64,000 bases of DNA from UBA7957 sp965224675 (GTDB lineage Bacteria > Pseudomonadota > Gammaproteobacteria > Granulosicoccales > Granulosicoccaceae), in the NCBI GenBank assembly GCA_965224675.1, contig CBDDAA010000004.1, positions 62,001-126,000 of the forward strand, read 5' to 3'. The stretch's first letter is position 1. Every line of letters starts with the position of its first letter. Shown here piece after piece: positions 36,140 to 47,446 of this stretch. The notes beneath the pieces are model-generated. The model saw nothing but the letters and a program-made list of their open reading frames with translations. It ran no database searches and was not told where the DNA came from. The translations under genes were made by a program, and so were the position numbers.

Positions 36140-37651
36140 ATGAACGTTAAGGATGTAGACCTGTTAGTGATAGGTGGTGGCATTAATGGATGTGGTATCG
36201 CCCGGGATGCTGCCGGACGTGGTTTACGAATTGTACTCTGTGAGCAAGACGATATTGCCAGTCATACCTCTTCCAGTAGTACTAAGTTGATTCATGGTGG
36301 TTTACGTTACCTTGAAAACTATGAATTTTCAATGGTTCGTGAAGCGCTCACTGAACGAGAAGTTTTAATGCATATTGCGCCGCATCTTGTTTGGCCGATG
36401 AACTTTATTTTACCTCATGCCAAACATCTTCGTCCGGCGTGGATGATTAGAATAGGGCTTTTTCTCTATGATCATCTCGGTAAACGGGACAAACTGCCTC
36501 GCTCGGGGAGAATTAACTTAAAAGAACATATTGCCGGAGAAGGATTGAAAGGCGATAGCGAAACAGCATTTACCTATGCTGATTGTGCGACAATGGATAG
36601 TCGCTTGACCCTATTAAACGCAATGGATGCTGCAGAACGGGGTGCCGATATCCGTACCCGGACACGTTGTGCATCCTTAACCCGAAAAAAAAATCTATGG
36701 CATGCTCAATTGTCCAGTGAGCGTGGTGATGAGCTGATCAATGCCAAAGCCATCGTCAACGCAACAGGCCCGTGGGTAAGCGGCTTTATTGAAAATATCT
36801 TCTCCGAGCCTAGTCCTTACAAAATTCGTTTGGTTCAGGGCAGTCATATCATCGTCCGCAAGATGTTCGAGCATGAAAATGCCTATATCTTCCAGAACGC
36901 TGACAATAGAATCGTTTTTGCCATTCCTTACGAAACTGATTTCACGCTGATTGGTACAACCGATTATGAATACAAGGGTGATCCGGCAAATGTGAAAATT
37001 ACTGAGAGTGAAATTAACTACCTGTGCGAGTTGATAAACAATTACTTTGATAAGCAGATATCGTCGCAGGATGTGATTGGCTCTTATGCTGGGGTGCGTC
37101 CGTTATTCGATGATGAATCCAGCAATGTATCGAAGGTTTCTCGTGAATACGTATTGAGTCTGAACAAAGGCAAAGGTGGTGATGAAGCACCCATACTTAA
37201 CATTTTTGGAGGAAAGCTGACCGCCTACCGCCAGCTTTCCGAGAAATCGATAAATAAATTGCTGCCGGATCTGAATTGTAAAACACCTGACTGGACGGCA
37301 ACAACACCCTTGCCAGGTGGCGATATCAATGGCGGAGGATTTGACGTATTTTTAAGCACTGTGCAAGGCAAGTACCCCTGGTTGGATAAAGCGTTGGCAT
37401 TTCGTTATGCCAGGCAGTTTGGCAGTCGTATTGATGACGTATTGCAAGGCGTTGAATCAAAAGAAGGCATGGGTCAGTATTTTGGAACAGACCTTTATGA
37501 ATGTGAAATTCGTTATATGATGCAAAAAGAATGGGCCATAAAGCCAGATGACATACTGTGGCGCAGGACACGACAAGGTTTATGGGCTGATGAAGATACA
37601 GTAGCTGCTCTTGAGCGTTTTATGGCCGATTTTTCTGTGCCAACCCCATAA
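36140..37651 (+). CDS. glpD: Aerobic glycerol-3-phosphate dehydrogenase GlpD
   Basis: GlpD oxidises glycerol 3-phosphate to dihydroxyacetone phosphate at the inner membrane and passes electrons to quinone. The FAD motif is LLVIGGGINGCGIARDAAGRG, followed by SSSTKLIHGGLRYLE, LRPAWMIRIGLFLYDHLGKR, VNATGPWV and GGKLTAYRQL. From ATG 36140 the protein has 503 residues and aligns with the E. coli N-terminus; an open GTG at 36098 would add 14 residues. It is the last gene of the glycerol operon. Confidence 0.95.
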   Translation: MNVKDVDLLVIGGGINGCGIARDAAGRGLRIVLCEQDDIASHTSSSSTKLIHGGLRYLENYEFSMVREALTEREVLMHIAPHLVWPMNFILPHAKHLRPAWMIRIGLFLYDHLGKRDKLPRSGRINLKEHIAGEGLKGDSETAFTYADCATMDSRLTLLNAMDAAERGADIRTRTRCASLTRKKNLWHAQLSSERGDELINAKAIVNATGPWVSGFIENIFSEPSPYKIRLVQGSHIIVRKMFEHENAYIFQNADNRIVFAIPYETDFTLIGTTDYEYKGDPANVKITESEINYLCELINNYFDKQISSQDVIGSYAGVRPLFDDESSNVSKVSREYVLSLNKGKGGDEAPILNIFGGKLTAYRQLSEKSINKLLPDLNCKTPDWTATTPLPGGDINGGGFDVFLSTVQGKYPWLDKALAFRYARQFGSRIDDVLQGVESKEGMGQYFGTDLYECEIRYMMQKEWAIKPDDILWRRTRQGLWADEDTVAALERFMADFSVPTP

Positions 37652-37897
37652 ATTCAGGTGATAAAATAAAACTGAACCTACGAGCTTTAGTGCTTGCCCT
37701 GTTTTATACCACTGGCCACCCATGGCCGCACCAACGGTCATTCGCTGGCCGGTATGGCATAACAGTAAAGTTAGCATCTGTTTGATTTTAAATATTTTCT
37801 AACTGATCATCAGCTAATCAATCGGGTGTCTGTCCTTTTCCGGTTCTCCTCAGATTCGGTATAACCTCCTAGATAGCGCAACCCAGAAAAAACGGGA

Positions 37898-37931
37898 TTT
37901 TATATTTGTGACATACCTCACAAATATAAAA
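37898..37931. repeat. Perfect 13-bp inverted repeat downstream of glpD
   Basis: TTTTATATTTGTG and CACAAATATAAAA flank an 8-base spacer (ACATACCT). The A/T-rich ends could serve as a bidirectional terminator for glpD; an operator is the alternative. Confidence 0.6.
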
Positions 37932-38080
37932 CTAAGTGCGTCACCCAGTAAAGTTGATTTTTCCCGAGGAAGGCCGGGAAGAAAAATAAAGGTGTCAGAT
38001 ATGTCATATTAGGCATAGTTGACACACCGTGCAAAAATGTGGTGTAGAGTTTTCAATGTCCAATCAAGCAGTTGCTAATA

Positions 38081-38299
38081 TCACTTACACTTACGGATAA
38101 TAATTAACAGGCCACGTGATTGGTTATGTCCCACTTTAATGGCGACCATTAACTCATTGATTTTTTCAGAAGCCGTTTCTGGCTTATTTAGTACAATCCA
38201 TGCTTGATTTGCATTATTTTCAATAGCCGCGATCTTGACTGTGGGAAATGTATCTTTTAGTATCTTTTCGTACCAAGATTGTATTGGTGAATTAAAACA
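38081..38299 (-). pseudogene. Gene remnant without a start codon
   Basis: A stop-to-stop frame of about 72 codons encodes protein-like sequence (SWYEKILKDTFPTVKIAAIE; ANQAWIVLNKPETASEKINE; IKVGHNQSRGLLIIIRK). There is no ATG near its start and the family is not recognised. Confidence 0.45.
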
Positions 38300-38452
38300 T
38301 CACTTCACGTGGTTGGATATAGACGGGTATTTTTTGCGTAACGCAATGCCGTGCAAGGACGCTAATTAGTCCTCTGTCACTGTCATTATTTAAAAAATGC
38401 AGCTATTTCTGGATTGAAGTTCAGCTTGTAATATTTTAATAATGGAATTGAT

Positions 38453-41400
38453 ATGCATAACGCAAATAGGGTTTTACGTTCAGTGTGGCATCGCCTGTTT
38501 TTTATCCTGATAGCAGGGTTTTCTCAGACAAGCGCCGCATCGGTAGAGACTCGCCCGCCCATGGCCGGTTGGGGACAGAGTGTTTATATTTATACCGATA
38601 CCACAGCAGCCTATGCACCGCTCTGTGCGGCATCCGGTGATCCAGGTCTGCCACCGGGGCATATCGAAATGGACGATGGTGGCGCATCCTTTAAGTTCTG
38701 GTGTATCAATACGCTGCCCGATGGCACTACCATTGAAATCACCGGCAACTCCTGGCGGATTTACTGGAAAACCGTCTGTCAGACGGGTTATGCAGAAAAT
38801 GATGTAAGCGTTGTTAATGGCAAAAGAACGATAGGCTCCTGTACAAAAAGCGCCGGACTCACCCCCAACAAGCCCGAGTCCGAGAACTGCTGCAAGGCCG
38901 GCAATCCCATTGTTATCAACTCCCGGCGCAAAATACAAAAAGAAGTTGATTACACCGGAACCGGCGCTTACCCGCTTGTGTTTGAACGCACCTATAGCAG
39001 CAGTCCGCCTGGCTTAACGAGTGCGTCCGAAGGTAACAGTGCAACCTATCGGGCCTGGCAACACAACTATCAAAAAGCACTCACTGGCAACCTTGAGAAT
39101 GACATTACACAGTCATCGCGTTATGAAAACAAAGGCGAGTACTGGACCCCTGAAGCCACCGCATCAGCGGGTGTTGATACCTCCATCATTGCCTATCGAC
39201 CCTATGGCGGATATCTCTATTTTAATACCTTCACCCCCGCCACTGACATTCAGGAAACCCTGGAGCGTGCAACAACGCCTACCGGAGAGACTGGCTATTT
39301 GCTGCGAACCACCTCGGGCGAGGAAGAATATTATGCAAAAACGGGCAGACTGGTGGCAACGCGCTCGCGTAGCGGAGAAACGCACTATTTACAATATAAC
39401 AACAATACCGGGCTGCTGGAATCCGTTAGCGACGACTTTGGAAAATCCCTGACCTTCCAGTATGCAGGCAGACTGCTTGTCTCGGTGACTGATCCGGCGG
39501 GTGGAATTATTCGTTTTACCTACAATGAATTTGAAGATTTTACCGCTGTATCCTACCCCGATACAGGAGATGGCATTAAGCAAAAGCGCTATCACTATGA
39601 AGCGCAAAACAACCCCCGGTTCCTCACCGGCATTACCGATGAAAAAGGCGTTCGTTTTGCCCGTTGGGAATACGACACAGACGGCTTTGCTGCAACGAGC
39701 GAGCATATCAATGGCATTGATCGTGTGACGGTTGAAAAAACCACACCCACAGAGCCTGATGTCACCGTTACCAATGCGCTGGGTCTGGAAACTATCTATC
39801 GCTATCAGGTGATCAATGGGCGTCGTCTTTTAGTCGGCAAGGAGCGGATAGCCAAAAATACAATCACAGGTGCCAGCGAACAGTTTACTTACAATGAACA
39901 CGGATTCCTTACACAGCGTTTAGACTGGAATGGCAATGTAACCATCTATGAGCGAAATGATCGCAACCTTGCGACTCAAGAAGTCAGCGCTGTTGGCACC
40001 GACCAGGAAAAAACCATTGATCGCATCTGGCACCCTGAACACCGGCTGCCTACCCAAGAGATCTTCGACGATTACACCATAGATTCTACCTACAATGGTC
40101 AAGGCAATTTGCTGGTTCGCACAATTACTGATAATACCAGTGGTGAGGTCAGGACCTGGTCCTATACCTACAACGCTTTTGGTAAAATGCGCAGTGTGGA
40201 CGGCCCCCGAACCGATGTTGCAGATATAACGCAATACACCTATTACGACTGTAATACAGGCAATGCGTGCGGACAATTACAGACCATTAGCAACGGCCTT
40301 GGACATGTTACAACCCTCAACAGCTATGACGCGCATGGAAACCCTCTGCAGGTCACCGATGCCAATGGTGTACTCACTGAATTGACTTACGATGCACGGC
40401 AGCGACTGACCGCAAGGACGGTGGACGGTCAGACTTCCTCATTCGCCTATGACGGTGCCGGCAATTTACTCAAAGTCACCTTACCCGACGCTACCTTTAC
40501 ACGCTACGGTTGGGACGGCGCAGATCGATTAACTTCGGTGGCCGATGCACAGGGAAACCGGATTGACTGGGTGCTCGATGACAAAGGCAATCGTATCGAA
40601 GAAAAAACGCATGATAACGCGGGGGCGATAAAAAAATCACTGAACCGGGCCTTCGATGCCCTGAGCCGTATTGTGCAATCAGTGAGTGCTCATGGTGGCA
40701 ACACACACTTCAGCTATGACGCAAACAATAACCTTGAGCAGCAAACGGATGCAGACAATCGAGTCACGCTGCAGGGTTTTGATGCGTTTGACCGGCTGAT
40801 TGCCTTAACCGATGCCCTGCAGGGGCAGACACAATTTGCTTACAACAAACAAGATCTGCCCACACAGGTCACAGACGCTAAAGGACTGACAACCCACTAT
40901 AGCTACAATGGATTCGGTGATACCACCGTCGCTACAAGTCCTGACACCGGTACCACGACCTACACCTACGATGCAGCCGGTAATCGAACCACTCAAACCG
41001 ATGCCCGGGGCGTTACGGTGAATTTCAGTTTTGATGCACTCGATCGGATAAAGACGGTGAGCTATCCAGAGAGCCGTGAAAATATCAGCTACAGCTATGA
41101 TCAGGGCAGTTTTGCTGTGGGCAAGCTAACAAAGATCACGGATCAAAGTGGCTCAACAGACTACAGCTACGATGCACGGGGCAATAAAGTGGCTGTCACT
41201 CACACCATTGAGGGTCAGCGTTACACAACGACCTACCGATACAACAGTGCAGATCGTCTGACCGGGATGACTTACCCCGATGGCTGGGAGATAGATTACA
41301 GCTATGATACCAGTGGACGCATCAGTCAAGTGCAATCAGCACGTGATGGAAACACCGAAACCCTGGCGACAACCATTCAACGCCTGCCCTTTGGTCCTGT

Positions 41401-43581
41401 TACCGCCATGACACTTGGCAACGCCATTAACCGCACACGCAGCTATGATCTGGACTACCGGGTGCAGAACATTAACGATGGATCGGTCCTGTCAAGAAAC
41501 TATGGATATAGTGCGGTCGATAATATCACCGCAATCACCAACAGCATTACCCCCGCCCTCAGTCAACTGTTTAGCTACGACAATCTCGACCGCCTCAACT
41601 TTGCAACCGGTGATTACGGTGACAAAAGCTACAGTTACGACAGTGTCGGTAACCGATTGTCCCTGACCACGGATTCTGGCGCTAACAGCCAGACCCAATC
41701 CTATCACTACAATACGGACAGCCATCGACTGGACTCGATTACTGGCGAGCGTGGTTTCCAATACGACGCCGCTGGCAATACCACCGACAACGCACTGGCG
41801 AGCTTTACCTACAATGACCGCAACCGCATGGCCAGCAGCACGGTCAACGCCGCGACCACCACCTACCAGCACAATGCCCTCGGGCAACGGGTGCGCAAAA
41901 CCGGCAGTTCGGGTGAGACGCATTTTATCTTTGATCTTGACGGCAAACTCATTGCCGAAGCCGAAGGCAGCGGTGTTATAAGCGTTGATACGCCTATCTT
42001 GATGGCGAACCACTGGCGATGTGGCGCGCTGATGAGACGCCCACGATACCCGGTGTTATCACACCGATTGCCCCCCTGGGATCGATAACCATCGCTTCCC
42101 CCGCTTATCAATGGCAGGATGTGGGCAATGCAAACGATTACCGATTACGAATTTACGATCGGGCCTTGAACACCTGGGTACATGATGAAACCTATCCAGC
42201 CGTTGATATCTGCAGTAACGGCACTTGCTCAATCACCCCAACAAATTTAACGCTTAACTTCAGTAAAAACCATGTATGGCGAGTTCGGGCAAAGAACAGT
42301 GCTGGCTGGAATGACTGGTCGGACAGTCTGTTCTTTGATTATGTGGATACGATACCGGGGGTCATCACACCGACCGCACCCCTAGGGAACATATCAACAG
42401 CCACCCCTGCTTATGAATGGCAGGATCTGGGCAACGCAACCCACTACCGATTACGCATTTATGACCGTGCGCTGAACAGTTGGGTGCATGATGAAACCTA
42501 TCCAGCCGTTGATATTTGCAGCAACAATATTTGTTCCGTAACACCCACAGATCTAACCCTGAATTTCAGTAAAAACCATGTGTGGCGACTACGGGCAAAG
42601 AACAGTGCTGGTTGGAACGACTGGTCGGACAGTCTGTTCTTTGATTATGTAGATACGATACCGGGTGTCATTACACCGACCGCACCGCTGGGATCGATAC
42701 CAATAGCCACCCCTGCCTACCAATGGCAGGACCTGGGCAATGCAACCCATTACAGATTACGAATTTATGATCGTGCGCTGAACACCTGGGTGCATGATGA
42801 AACCTACTCAGCTGCTGATATCTGCAGTAATAGCACTTGTTCAGTCACACCAACAAATTTAACGCTTAACTTCAGTAAAAACCATGTGTGGCGAGTTCGG
42901 GCAAAGAACAGTGCTGGTTGGAATGACTGGTCGGATAGTCAGTTCTTTGATTATGTGGATTCGATACCGGGCACCATCACACCGACCGCACCTCTTGGGT
43001 CCATACAATCAGCAACGCCTGCTTATGAATGGCAGGGCCTGGGCAATGCAAGCGATTACAGATTACGAATTTATGATCGTGCCCTGAATACCTGGGTACA
43101 TGATGAAACCTATCCAGCTGCTGATATCTGCAGTAACGGTACTTGTTCAGTCACTCCAACAAATTTAACGCTTAACTTCAGTAAAAACCATGTATGGCGA
43201 CTTCGGGCAAAAAACAGCGGTGGCTGGAATAACTGGTCGGATAGTCAGTTCTTTGATTATGTGGATTCAATACCGGATGTCATTACAACCATCGCGCCAC
43301 TGGGATCTATATCAACAACAACCCCTACTTACCAATGGCAGGACCTGGGCAATGCCACTGATTACAGATTGCGGGTTTATGATCGCACCTTAACAACGTG
43401 GGTGCACGATGCCACCTACCCGGTTGCTGATATCTGCAATGTCGGAACGTGTTCAGTGACACCTGCAGATCTAACCCTGAATATCAGTAATAACCATCTA
43501 TGGCGCATTCGCGCAAAGAACAGTGGTGGCTGGAATGAATGGTCGGACTATCAGCGCTTTGATGTGATAGGGGGGCAATAA
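38453..43581 (+). pseudogene. Rhs shaft protein, copy 1, with one-base deletion
   Basis: The first frame (38453-42088) has a signal peptide (about residues 1-29), a Cys-rich N-terminal region, a DUF6531-like opening (NPIVINSRRKIQKEVDYTG, then PLVFERTYSS), and then a long series of YD repeats (YDARQRLTART, YDGAGNLLKV and so on). The frame breaks at about 41988, where GCGTTGATACG replaces the GCGTTGAATACG of the other copies. The second frame (42019-43581) carries five tandem FN3-like repeats and ends VIGGQ. Joined, the protein would have about 1,700 residues. A signal peptide indicates Sec export. The deletion separates the YD shell from the FN3 stalk; it could be real or a sequencing error. 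Confidence 0.88.
42043..43560 (+). repeat. Five tandem 306-base repeats encoding FN3-like domains
   Basis: Each 102-residue unit begins (I)PGVITPTAPLGSI and contains YEWQDLGNATHYRLRIYDRA, WVHDETYPA, a DICSNGTCSVTP cysteine pair, NFSKNHVWRVRAKNSAGWND and FFDYVD. Unit starts lie about 306 bases apart. The cysteine pair suggests one disulfide per domain in an extracytoplasmic stalk. The same repeats recur at 45.9-47.4 kb (five), 50.4-50.7 kb (one) and 59.3-60.2 kb (three). Confidence 0.9.
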
Positions 43582-43582
43582 G

Positions 43583-44332
43583 ATGAGCATACTGCGTCCT
43601 CTATTACTTTCAATCATTACACTTTTTTCAGTGTCTGCTGCACAAGCGGCGACATACTTCTTTCATACCGATCATCTGGGTACACCGCAGGTTTTATCGG
43701 ATAAAGATCAGAATGTTGTATGGCAGGGTGAGTACAGTCCGTTCGGTGACGTGACAGAAACTACTCGTGCAGTTGAACAGAACTTGCGATTTCCGGGGCA
43801 GTATTTTGATGTCGAGACGGGATTGTACTACAATTACTTTAGGGATTATTCGGTAGAGTTGGGGCGGTATATACAGAGTGATCCGATTGGGTTAAGTGGA
43901 GGCTTAAATCTTTATAGTTATGCCAGCAATGATCCCGTCGAATATATTGATGAATTTGGATTATCAAGAGGTTCTAGAGCTCCAGGCAGAGGACGTCGTG
44001 GTGGTGGTTGGCCTGGGAATGGGCATCCATTAGGGTTTCCTACTCTACGTCCCGATCGGCCCGGCCCACCACCTCCTGCAAGTTGGCCGATACCTAATTC
44101 GCCTATAAGTCCACGGCCATCACATGATACAAACCGGATTATCAATTATTGGAATAATCTACCTAATAATAGTCCACGAGAGGATAAAACTGGTCCACCG
44201 GATTGGCGTGATGTATGGGCACCACCACTACCTCCAGGATGCCGAGTTGTTTGTAATAATAGTGGATCTAATGTCTGTACGGCAGAAAGTAATGGCGCTC
44301 CAAAGTGTCACGTTGTGTGTATTGACAAATAA
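43583..44332 (+). CDS. Rhs tip protein 1: exported Rhs core with variable C-terminus
   Basis: This 249-residue protein has a Sec signal (MSILRPLLLSIITLFSVSAAQA) and then the Rhs-associated core: HTDHLGTPQVLSDKDQNVVW, GEYSPFG, LRFPGQYFDVETGLYYNYFRDY and GRYIQSDPIGL. In ordinary Rhs proteins this core is the C-terminal end of the large polypeptide; here it is a separate gene. It starts one base after the shaft stop, and the codons for Ile-Gly-Gly-Gln (ATAGGGGGGCAA) serve as its ribosome binding site. The C-terminal 120 residues are Gly/Pro-rich and end with five cysteines (from CRVVCNN to CHVVCIDK). No toxin family was recognised. Confidence 0.88.
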   Translation: MSILRPLLLSIITLFSVSAAQAATYFFHTDHLGTPQVLSDKDQNVVWQGEYSPFGDVTETTRAVEQNLRFPGQYFDVETGLYYNYFRDYSVELGRYIQSDPIGLSGGLNLYSYASNDPVEYIDEFGLSRGSRAPGRGRRGGGWPGNGHPLGFPTLRPDRPGPPPPASWPIPNSPISPRPSHDTNRIINYWNNLPNNSPREDKTGPPDWRDVWAPPLPPGCRVVCNNSGSNVCTAESNGAPKCHVVCIDK

Positions 44333-44343
44333 GAGGAATTAAT

Positions 44344-45150
44344 ATGGTGTTTTATGGGATCAAAAATAGTTTGATCACAAAGTGTATTTTTATTGTATTA
44401 TTTTTCTCCAATTCTGTTGTACTTAGCGCTGAGGGGTTAGATATGAACATTACATTTCCGGACGGATCTGTTTATAAGGGAGGCATTGACAAAAATGGTT
44501 TACTGTCCGGGCAGGGTGTTCTAGCGTGGGCAACCGGAGCAGAATACCGAGGTGAATTCAACAATGGACTATTCAATGGTAAAGGTCGATATAAGATGGC
44601 TGATGGAAGTCTAAGTGAGGGCATATTTCGCAATGGTGTTATTGTCAGTGGAGTAGCGACCACAAGTACGGGTGATCGGTATAAATGTAATTTTGTTAAT
44701 GGTATTCCAGATGGAGAAGGGGAGATCTCATATGCAATAGGTGGAAATTATATAGGCGAAATAAAGAACGGATATGAACATGGATACGGCAAACTGATTG
44801 TGGGTAATCGAGATGTTATCGTTGGAAAATTCAATATGGGAGTAATTCACGGGAAAGCAAAAATTGACTATGCTATTGGTGGGTCTTTTAATGGATTTTT
44901 TGTGGATGGGTTGAAAACAGGAAAAGGCGAATTCATCTACGCTAATGGAGATAAATATGTTGGTGATTTTCACGATGACAAGCCCAATGGAACGGGTAAT
45001 TACGAGAAGGTTAACGGCGCAAGATATGAAGGTGAATTTTATGAAGGTGAATTCCACGGGAAAGGCGTCTACTACAAGAGTGGTGGGGCAGTCTTGAAAG
45101 GTTGCTTTAAATATGGTGAGTATATTGGTGCCAAAGAGAATTGCAATTGA
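44344..45150 (+). CDS. MORN-repeat protein, exported; candidate partner of tip 1
   Basis: This 268-residue protein has a signal peptide (about residues 1-29) and at least nine MORN-type repeats (for example GAEYRGEFNNGLFNGKGRY, GDKYVGDFHDDKPNGTGNY). It follows tip 1 by 11 bases, so it is co-transcribed and in the position of an immunity gene. Lower GC than the shaft suggests acquisition as a module. Whether it binds the tip is inference. Confidence 0.82.
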   Translation: MVFYGIKNSLITKCIFIVLFFSNSVVLSAEGLDMNITFPDGSVYKGGIDKNGLLSGQGVLAWATGAEYRGEFNNGLFNGKGRYKMADGSLSEGIFRNGVIVSGVATTSTGDRYKCNFVNGIPDGEGEISYAIGGNYIGEIKNGYEHGYGKLIVGNRDVIVGKFNMGVIHGKAKIDYAIGGSFNGFFVDGLKTGKGEFIYANGDKYVGDFHDDKPNGTGNYEKVNGARYEGEFYEGEFHGKGVYYKSGGAVLKGCFKYGEYIGAKENCN

Positions 45151-45297
45151 GGAAAATATAAAATTTAGAAAGGACAGGCGCGATAAATTCATTGCAAGAG
45201 ACTAGCTTATCTTTATTGCCTTTTAGGCTAGCAATTTAACTCAATTAGTTAATACAGGCAATTTCATCTCAAATTCTTTGATAATAGAAAAAAAAAG

Positions 45298-45444
45298 AAG
45301 GGGTCAACCCTATTTTACAATATACAAAAGCCTGATGTAACCTCACTATCAATTAAAACTGCCAATATTCAATTTAACAAAAACCGATCCTTACTCCTAA
45401 GGTTTAACTATCCTTGTATATTGTAAAATAGACTCGACCCCTTA
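45298..45444. mobile_element. MITE-like element, copy 1
   Basis: The left end AAGGGGTCAACCCTATTTTA and the right end (complement, about GGGGTCGAGTC then TATTTTACAATATACAAGG) form long terminal inverted repeats around a roughly 80-base middle (CTGATGTAACCTCACTATCA ... TCCTAAGGTTTAACT). RHS shaft sequence begins within two bases of its right end (45447). Confidence 0.85.
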
Positions 45445-45446
45445 TT

Positions 45447-47445
45447 CTTCGATCGGCTTAACTTTGCAACGGGTGATTACGGTGACAAAAGCTACCGTTA
45501 TGACAGTGTCGGTAACCGCTTGGCCTTAACCACGGATCTCAGTGGTAATAGCCAGACCCAGTCCTACCACTACACTACGCACAGCCATCGACTGGACTCG
45601 ATTACTGGCGAGCGTGGTTTCCAATACGACGCCGCTGGCAATACCACTGACAACGCACTGGCAAGCTTTACCTACAATGACCGCAACCGCATGGCCAGCA
45701 GCACGGTCAACGCCGCGACCACCACCTACCAGCACAATGCCCTCGGGCAACGGGTGCGCAAAACCGGCAGTTCGGGTGAGACGCATTTTATCTTTGATCT
45801 TGACGGCAAACTCATTGCCGAAGCCGAAGGCAGCGGTGTTATAAGCGTTGAATACGCCTATCTTGATGGCGAACCACTGGCGATGTGGCGCGCTGATGAG
45901 ACGCCCACGTTACCCGGTGTTATCACACCGATTGCCCCCCTGGGATCGATAACCATCGCTTCCCCCGCTTATCAATGGCAGGCTGTGGGAAATGCAAACG
46001 ATTACCGATTACGCATTTATGATCGGGCCTTGAACACCTGGGTGCATGATGAAACCTATCCAGCCGCTGATATCTGCAGTAACGGCACTTGCTCAATCAC
46101 CCCAACAAATTTAACGCTGAACTTCAGTAAAAACCATGTGTGGCGAGTTCGGGCAAAGAACAGTGCTGGCTGGAATGACTGGTCGGACAGTCTGTTCTTT
46201 GATTATGTGGATACGATACCGGGGGTCATCACACCGACCGCACCCCTAGGGAACATATCAACAGCCACCCCTGCCTATGAATGGCAGGATCTGGGCAACG
46301 CAACCCACTACCGATTACGCATTTATGACCGTGCGCTGAACAGTTGGGTGCATGATGAAACCTATCCAGCCGTTGATATTTGCAGCAACAATATTTGTTC
46401 CGTAACACCCACAGATCTAACCCTGAATTTCAGTAAAAACCATGTGTGGCGACTACGGGCAAAGAACAGTGCTGGTTGGAACGACTGGTCGGACAGTCTG
46501 TTCTTTGATTATGTAGATACGATACCGGGTGTCATTACACCGACCGCACCGCTGGGATCGATACCAATAGCCACCCCTGCCTACCAATGGCAGGACCTGG
46601 GCAATGCAACCCATTACAGATTACGAATTTATGATCGTGCGCTGAACACCTGGGTGCATGATGAAACCTACTCAGCTGCTGATATCTGCAGTAATAGCAC
46701 TTGTTCAGTCACACCAACAAATTTAACGCTTAACTTCAGTAAAAACCATGTGTGGCGAGTTCGGGCAAAGAACAGTGCTGGTTGGAATGACTGGTCGGAT
46801 AGTCAGTTCTTTGATTATGTGGATTCGATACCGGGCACCATCACACCGACCGCACCTCTTGGGTCCATACAATCAGCAACGCCTGCTTATGAATGGCAGG
46901 GCCTGGGCAATGCAAGCGATTACAGATTACGAATTTATGATCGTGCCCTGAATACCTGGGTACATGATGAAACCTATCCAGCTGCTGATATCTGCAGTAA
47001 CGGTACTTGTTCAGTCACTCCAACAAATTTAACGCTTAACTTCAGTAAAAACCATGTATGGCGACTTCGGGCAAAAAACAGCGGTGGCTGGAATAACTGG
47101 TCGGATAGTCAGTTCTTTGATTATGTGGATTCAATACCGGATGTCATTACAACCATCGCGCCACTGGGATCTATATCAACAACAACCCCTACTTACCAAT
47201 GGCAGGACCTGGGCAATGCCACTGATTACAGATTGCGGGTTTATGATCGCACCTTAACAACGTGGGTGCACGATGCCACCTACCCGGTTGCTGATATCTG
47301 CAATGTCGGAACGTGTTCAGTGACACCTGCAGATCTAACCCTGAATATCAGTAATAACCATCTATGGCGCATTCGCGCAAAGAACAGTGGTGGCTGGAAT
47401 GGATGGTCGGACTATCAACGTTTTGATGTGATAGGGGGGCAATAA
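45447..47445 (+). pseudogene. Rhs shaft, copy 2: 5'-truncated duplicate
   Basis: This copy matches 41.59-43.58 kb at nearly every base but starts abruptly inside the YD-repeat region, immediately after a MITE-like element. It contains the last YD repeats, the intact VEYAYLDGEPLAMWRADE junction (the base missing in copy 1 is present) and all five FN3-like repeats, ending VIGGQ. There is no start codon or signal peptide, so it is not an independent gene. It preserves the ribosome binding site of tip 2. An open frame can be read from TTG 45520, but nothing supports that as a start. Confidence 0.88.
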
Positions 47446-47446
47446 G

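Larger units (their letters stand above)
37652..38452. other. Intergenic stretch between glpD and the Rhs locus
   Basis: This 800-base gap has no intact gene. It holds a 13-bp inverted repeat (37898-37931), a gene remnant on the minus strand (38081-38299), and presumably the promoter of the Rhs shaft gene just before 38453. Confidence 0.6.

Noticed and set aside
42043..43560. 306-base repeats as a CRISPR or satellite array
   Set aside because: They are in-frame protein repeats with domain-like conservation and no spacers.
43583..44332. Tip gene as a frameshifted end of the shaft
   Set aside because: Each tip starts with its own hydrophobic signal peptide after a clean shaft stop and the same ribosome binding site, conserved at four junctions.
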